Source of the DNA: Euryarchaeota archaeon UBA561
Lineage (GTDB): Archaea; Thermoplasmatota; Poseidoniia; Poseidoniales; Poseidoniaceae
DNA: 15,317 bases
Assembly: GCA_002502295.1 (NCBI GenBank)
Contig: DANX01000046.1
Span: forward strand, 1 to 15,317
Direction of reading: 5' to 3'
The position numbers and the translations under genes are program-made. This document shows positions 14,191 through 15,317 of this stretch, one piece after another (the first letter of the stretch is position 1; each line of letters starts with the position of its first letter). Below the pieces are notes generated by a model, which was given only the letters and a program-made list of their open reading frames with translations, was not told where the DNA came from and did not search any database.

Positions 14191-15317
14191 CGGTCGGTTT
14201 CTCCAATGCAGGGGTCAAAGCTGCCCATGATGGCAGGGATATCTGCCACCTTGTACCCAATCATGGTCTTGGCAACGTAGGGAATCGTGATGAACATCGG
14301 AGACCGGATGGAAAGTCGATACGGTTTCTTTCCACGACCGTCGCCGCCGCCCTGAATGTAAAATTGTGAGGCCCCACGGGTGCACTCGTAGTGGGAGAAG
14401 CCGGTCGCACCCTCAGGAGCCCGGGTGGGGGCCTTAGCGAGAATCATCGCATCACCGCTGGAGTAGTTGGTGTTCTTTCCACCGGGGATCTTTTCGATGG
14501 CGTCAAGGATCATGCGGCACGACTGACGCATCTCTTCCATGCGAACCCGATAGCGGTCGTAGCAATCGGCCCCTTTGATGGAAGTGGGTTTCTCAACGGC
14601 AGGTTCCCAGTCAACTTGGTCATAGACCGAGTAAGGGTGAGCCCAGCGGACGTCGTAGTTGACACCAGCCGCACGGATGTTCGGCCCGGATACACCGGCG
14701 TTGACCATGTCTTCTGCCTTGGTGTAGCCAACGCCTTGGAGGCGAACAAGCCAGATGGTTGACTCGTCCAGCATCATTTCGTATTCATCGATGCGGTGCT
14801 CGAACAGCTTGACCTTCGCAATGAGGCGGTCTGCGAAGCCGACTGGGATGTCTCGCTTCACGCCTCCGACACGGGGGTAGTTGTAGTGCATACGAGAACC
14901 GCCGAGTTCTTGCAGCAAGTCAAGGAACATCTCACGGTCTCGCATGCACCAGGTCATCAGTGTCAGACTACCGATATCGGGGCCGTACGCACCGAGCCAC
15001 ATCAAGTGAGAGGCGAGGCGTTGGACCTCGGCTGAGATGAGACGGATGTATTCTGCACGCTCAGGCACATCAACCTCGAGCAAGTCTTCAGCAGCGTAGA
15101 TGTAGGAATTGGCCCACGTCATGGCGCTCACGTAGCAAAGGCGATCGCAATACGGTGTGATTTGCGTGAAGTCACGTGCCTCTGCGATTTTTTCCACGCC
15201 ACGGTGGATGTAGCCGAGTTCAGCCTCCGTGTCCACCACCGTTTCGCCATCAACCTTGACGCGAAGCGTCCAGAGACCGTGCGTCATGGGGTGCTGAGGG
15301 CCCATCGTGATCCACAT
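14187..15317 (-). CDS. nuoD: NADH-quinone oxidoreductase-like subunit D (49 kDa), probably 5'-truncated by the window edge
   Basis: 376 residues are visible. The first ATG coincides with the last three bases of the window, so the true start may lie further upstream; NuoD is usually ~390-420 residues, often with a short lead before GPQHP. Seen: GPQHPMTHG at 6-14 with the two histidines of the quinone site; ELGYIHRGVEKIAE; RLCYVSAM with the likely quinone-contacting Tyr62 (a Cys replaces the Asp common before this Tyr); DIGSLTLMTWCMRDRE; PRVGGVKRD; and the conserved end DIPAIMGSFDPCIGETDR. It is the large [NiFe]-hydrogenase-like subunit that, with NuoB, forms the quinone-reduction chamber; the hydrogenase metal-binding cysteines are absent, as expected. 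First visible gene of the operon; nuoA, B and C would be expected beyond position 15317. Confidence 0.94.
   Translation of the reverse strand: MWITMGPQHPMTHGLWTLRVKVDGETVVDTEAELGYIHRGVEKIAEARDFTQITPYCDRLCYVSAMTWANSYIYAAEDLLEVDVPERAEYIRLISAEVQRLASHLMWLGAYGPDIGSLTLMTWCMRDREMFLDLLQELGGSRMHYNYPRVGGVKRDIPVGFADRLIAKVKLFEHRIDEYEMMLDESTIWLVRLQGVGYTKAEDMVNAGVSGPNIRAAGVNYDVRWAHPYSVYDQVDWEPAVEKPTSIKGADCYDRYRVRMEEMRQSCRMILDAIEKIPGGKNTNYSSGDAMILAKAPTRAPEGATGFSHYECTRGASQFYIQGGGDGRGKKPYRLSIRSPMFITIPYVAKTMIGYKVADIPAIMGSFDPCIGETDR

Overview
The window looks like a piece of a marine planktonic archaeal genome, most likely Candidatus Poseidoniales (Marine Group II Euryarchaeota) or a close relative. This is an inference from gene content. 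It combines a bacterial-style Nuo complex I membrane arm, including a NuoJ split in two as in other archaea, with purely archaeal translation and ribosome-assembly genes (aIF1A, RIO1 kinase, a two-KH Dim2-like protein). It also has very acidic low-complexity tails, TTG starts and strong GGAGGTGA-type ribosome binding sites. Nearly every base is coding. I see no tRNA, rRNA, CRISPR array, insertion sequence or attachment site.

Layout. Positions 1-1763 (+) hold the C-terminal part of a large secreted, membrane-anchored protein with Ig-like and CARDB domains; its start lies outside the window. Positions 1789-2538 (+) hold the KH protein. It meets the RIO1 kinase gene (3528-2539, -) tail to tail with zero spacing, the two stop codons forming the palindrome TGATCA. 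Upstream of RIO1 on the minus strand is aIF1A (4223-3546). From 15317 down to 4312 the minus strand is one tightly packed complex I operon in the order nuoD, H, I, J1, J2, K, L, M, N. Gaps are at most 9 bases or are short overlaps. nuoABC presumably precede nuoD beyond the window edge, and NuoE, F and G are not visible.

How it works together. The nuo genes encode a proton-pumping, quinone-reducing respiratory complex: NuoD and NuoI form the electron-transfer connection, NuoH, J and K the membrane heel, and NuoN, M and L the antiporter-like pump arm. aIF1A, RIO1 and the KH protein act in small-subunit maturation and translation initiation.

The most striking observation is that several complex I subunits carry extra modules. 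NuoL has a canonical EF-hand pair flanked by His/Asp clusters. NuoI has about 75 extra residues, including a Tudor/SH3-like segment, between its two 4Fe-4S motifs, plus a Lys/Ala tail. The second half of NuoJ is fused to an acidic, coiled-coil and helix-hairpin-helix tail. NuoH has about 65 extra residues beside the quinone site. aIF1A carries an acidic tail of about 95 residues with five DDLFA-type repeats. Three gene junctions in the nuo operon share a near-identical 16-base motif that merges stop codon, Shine-Dalgarno and start codon.
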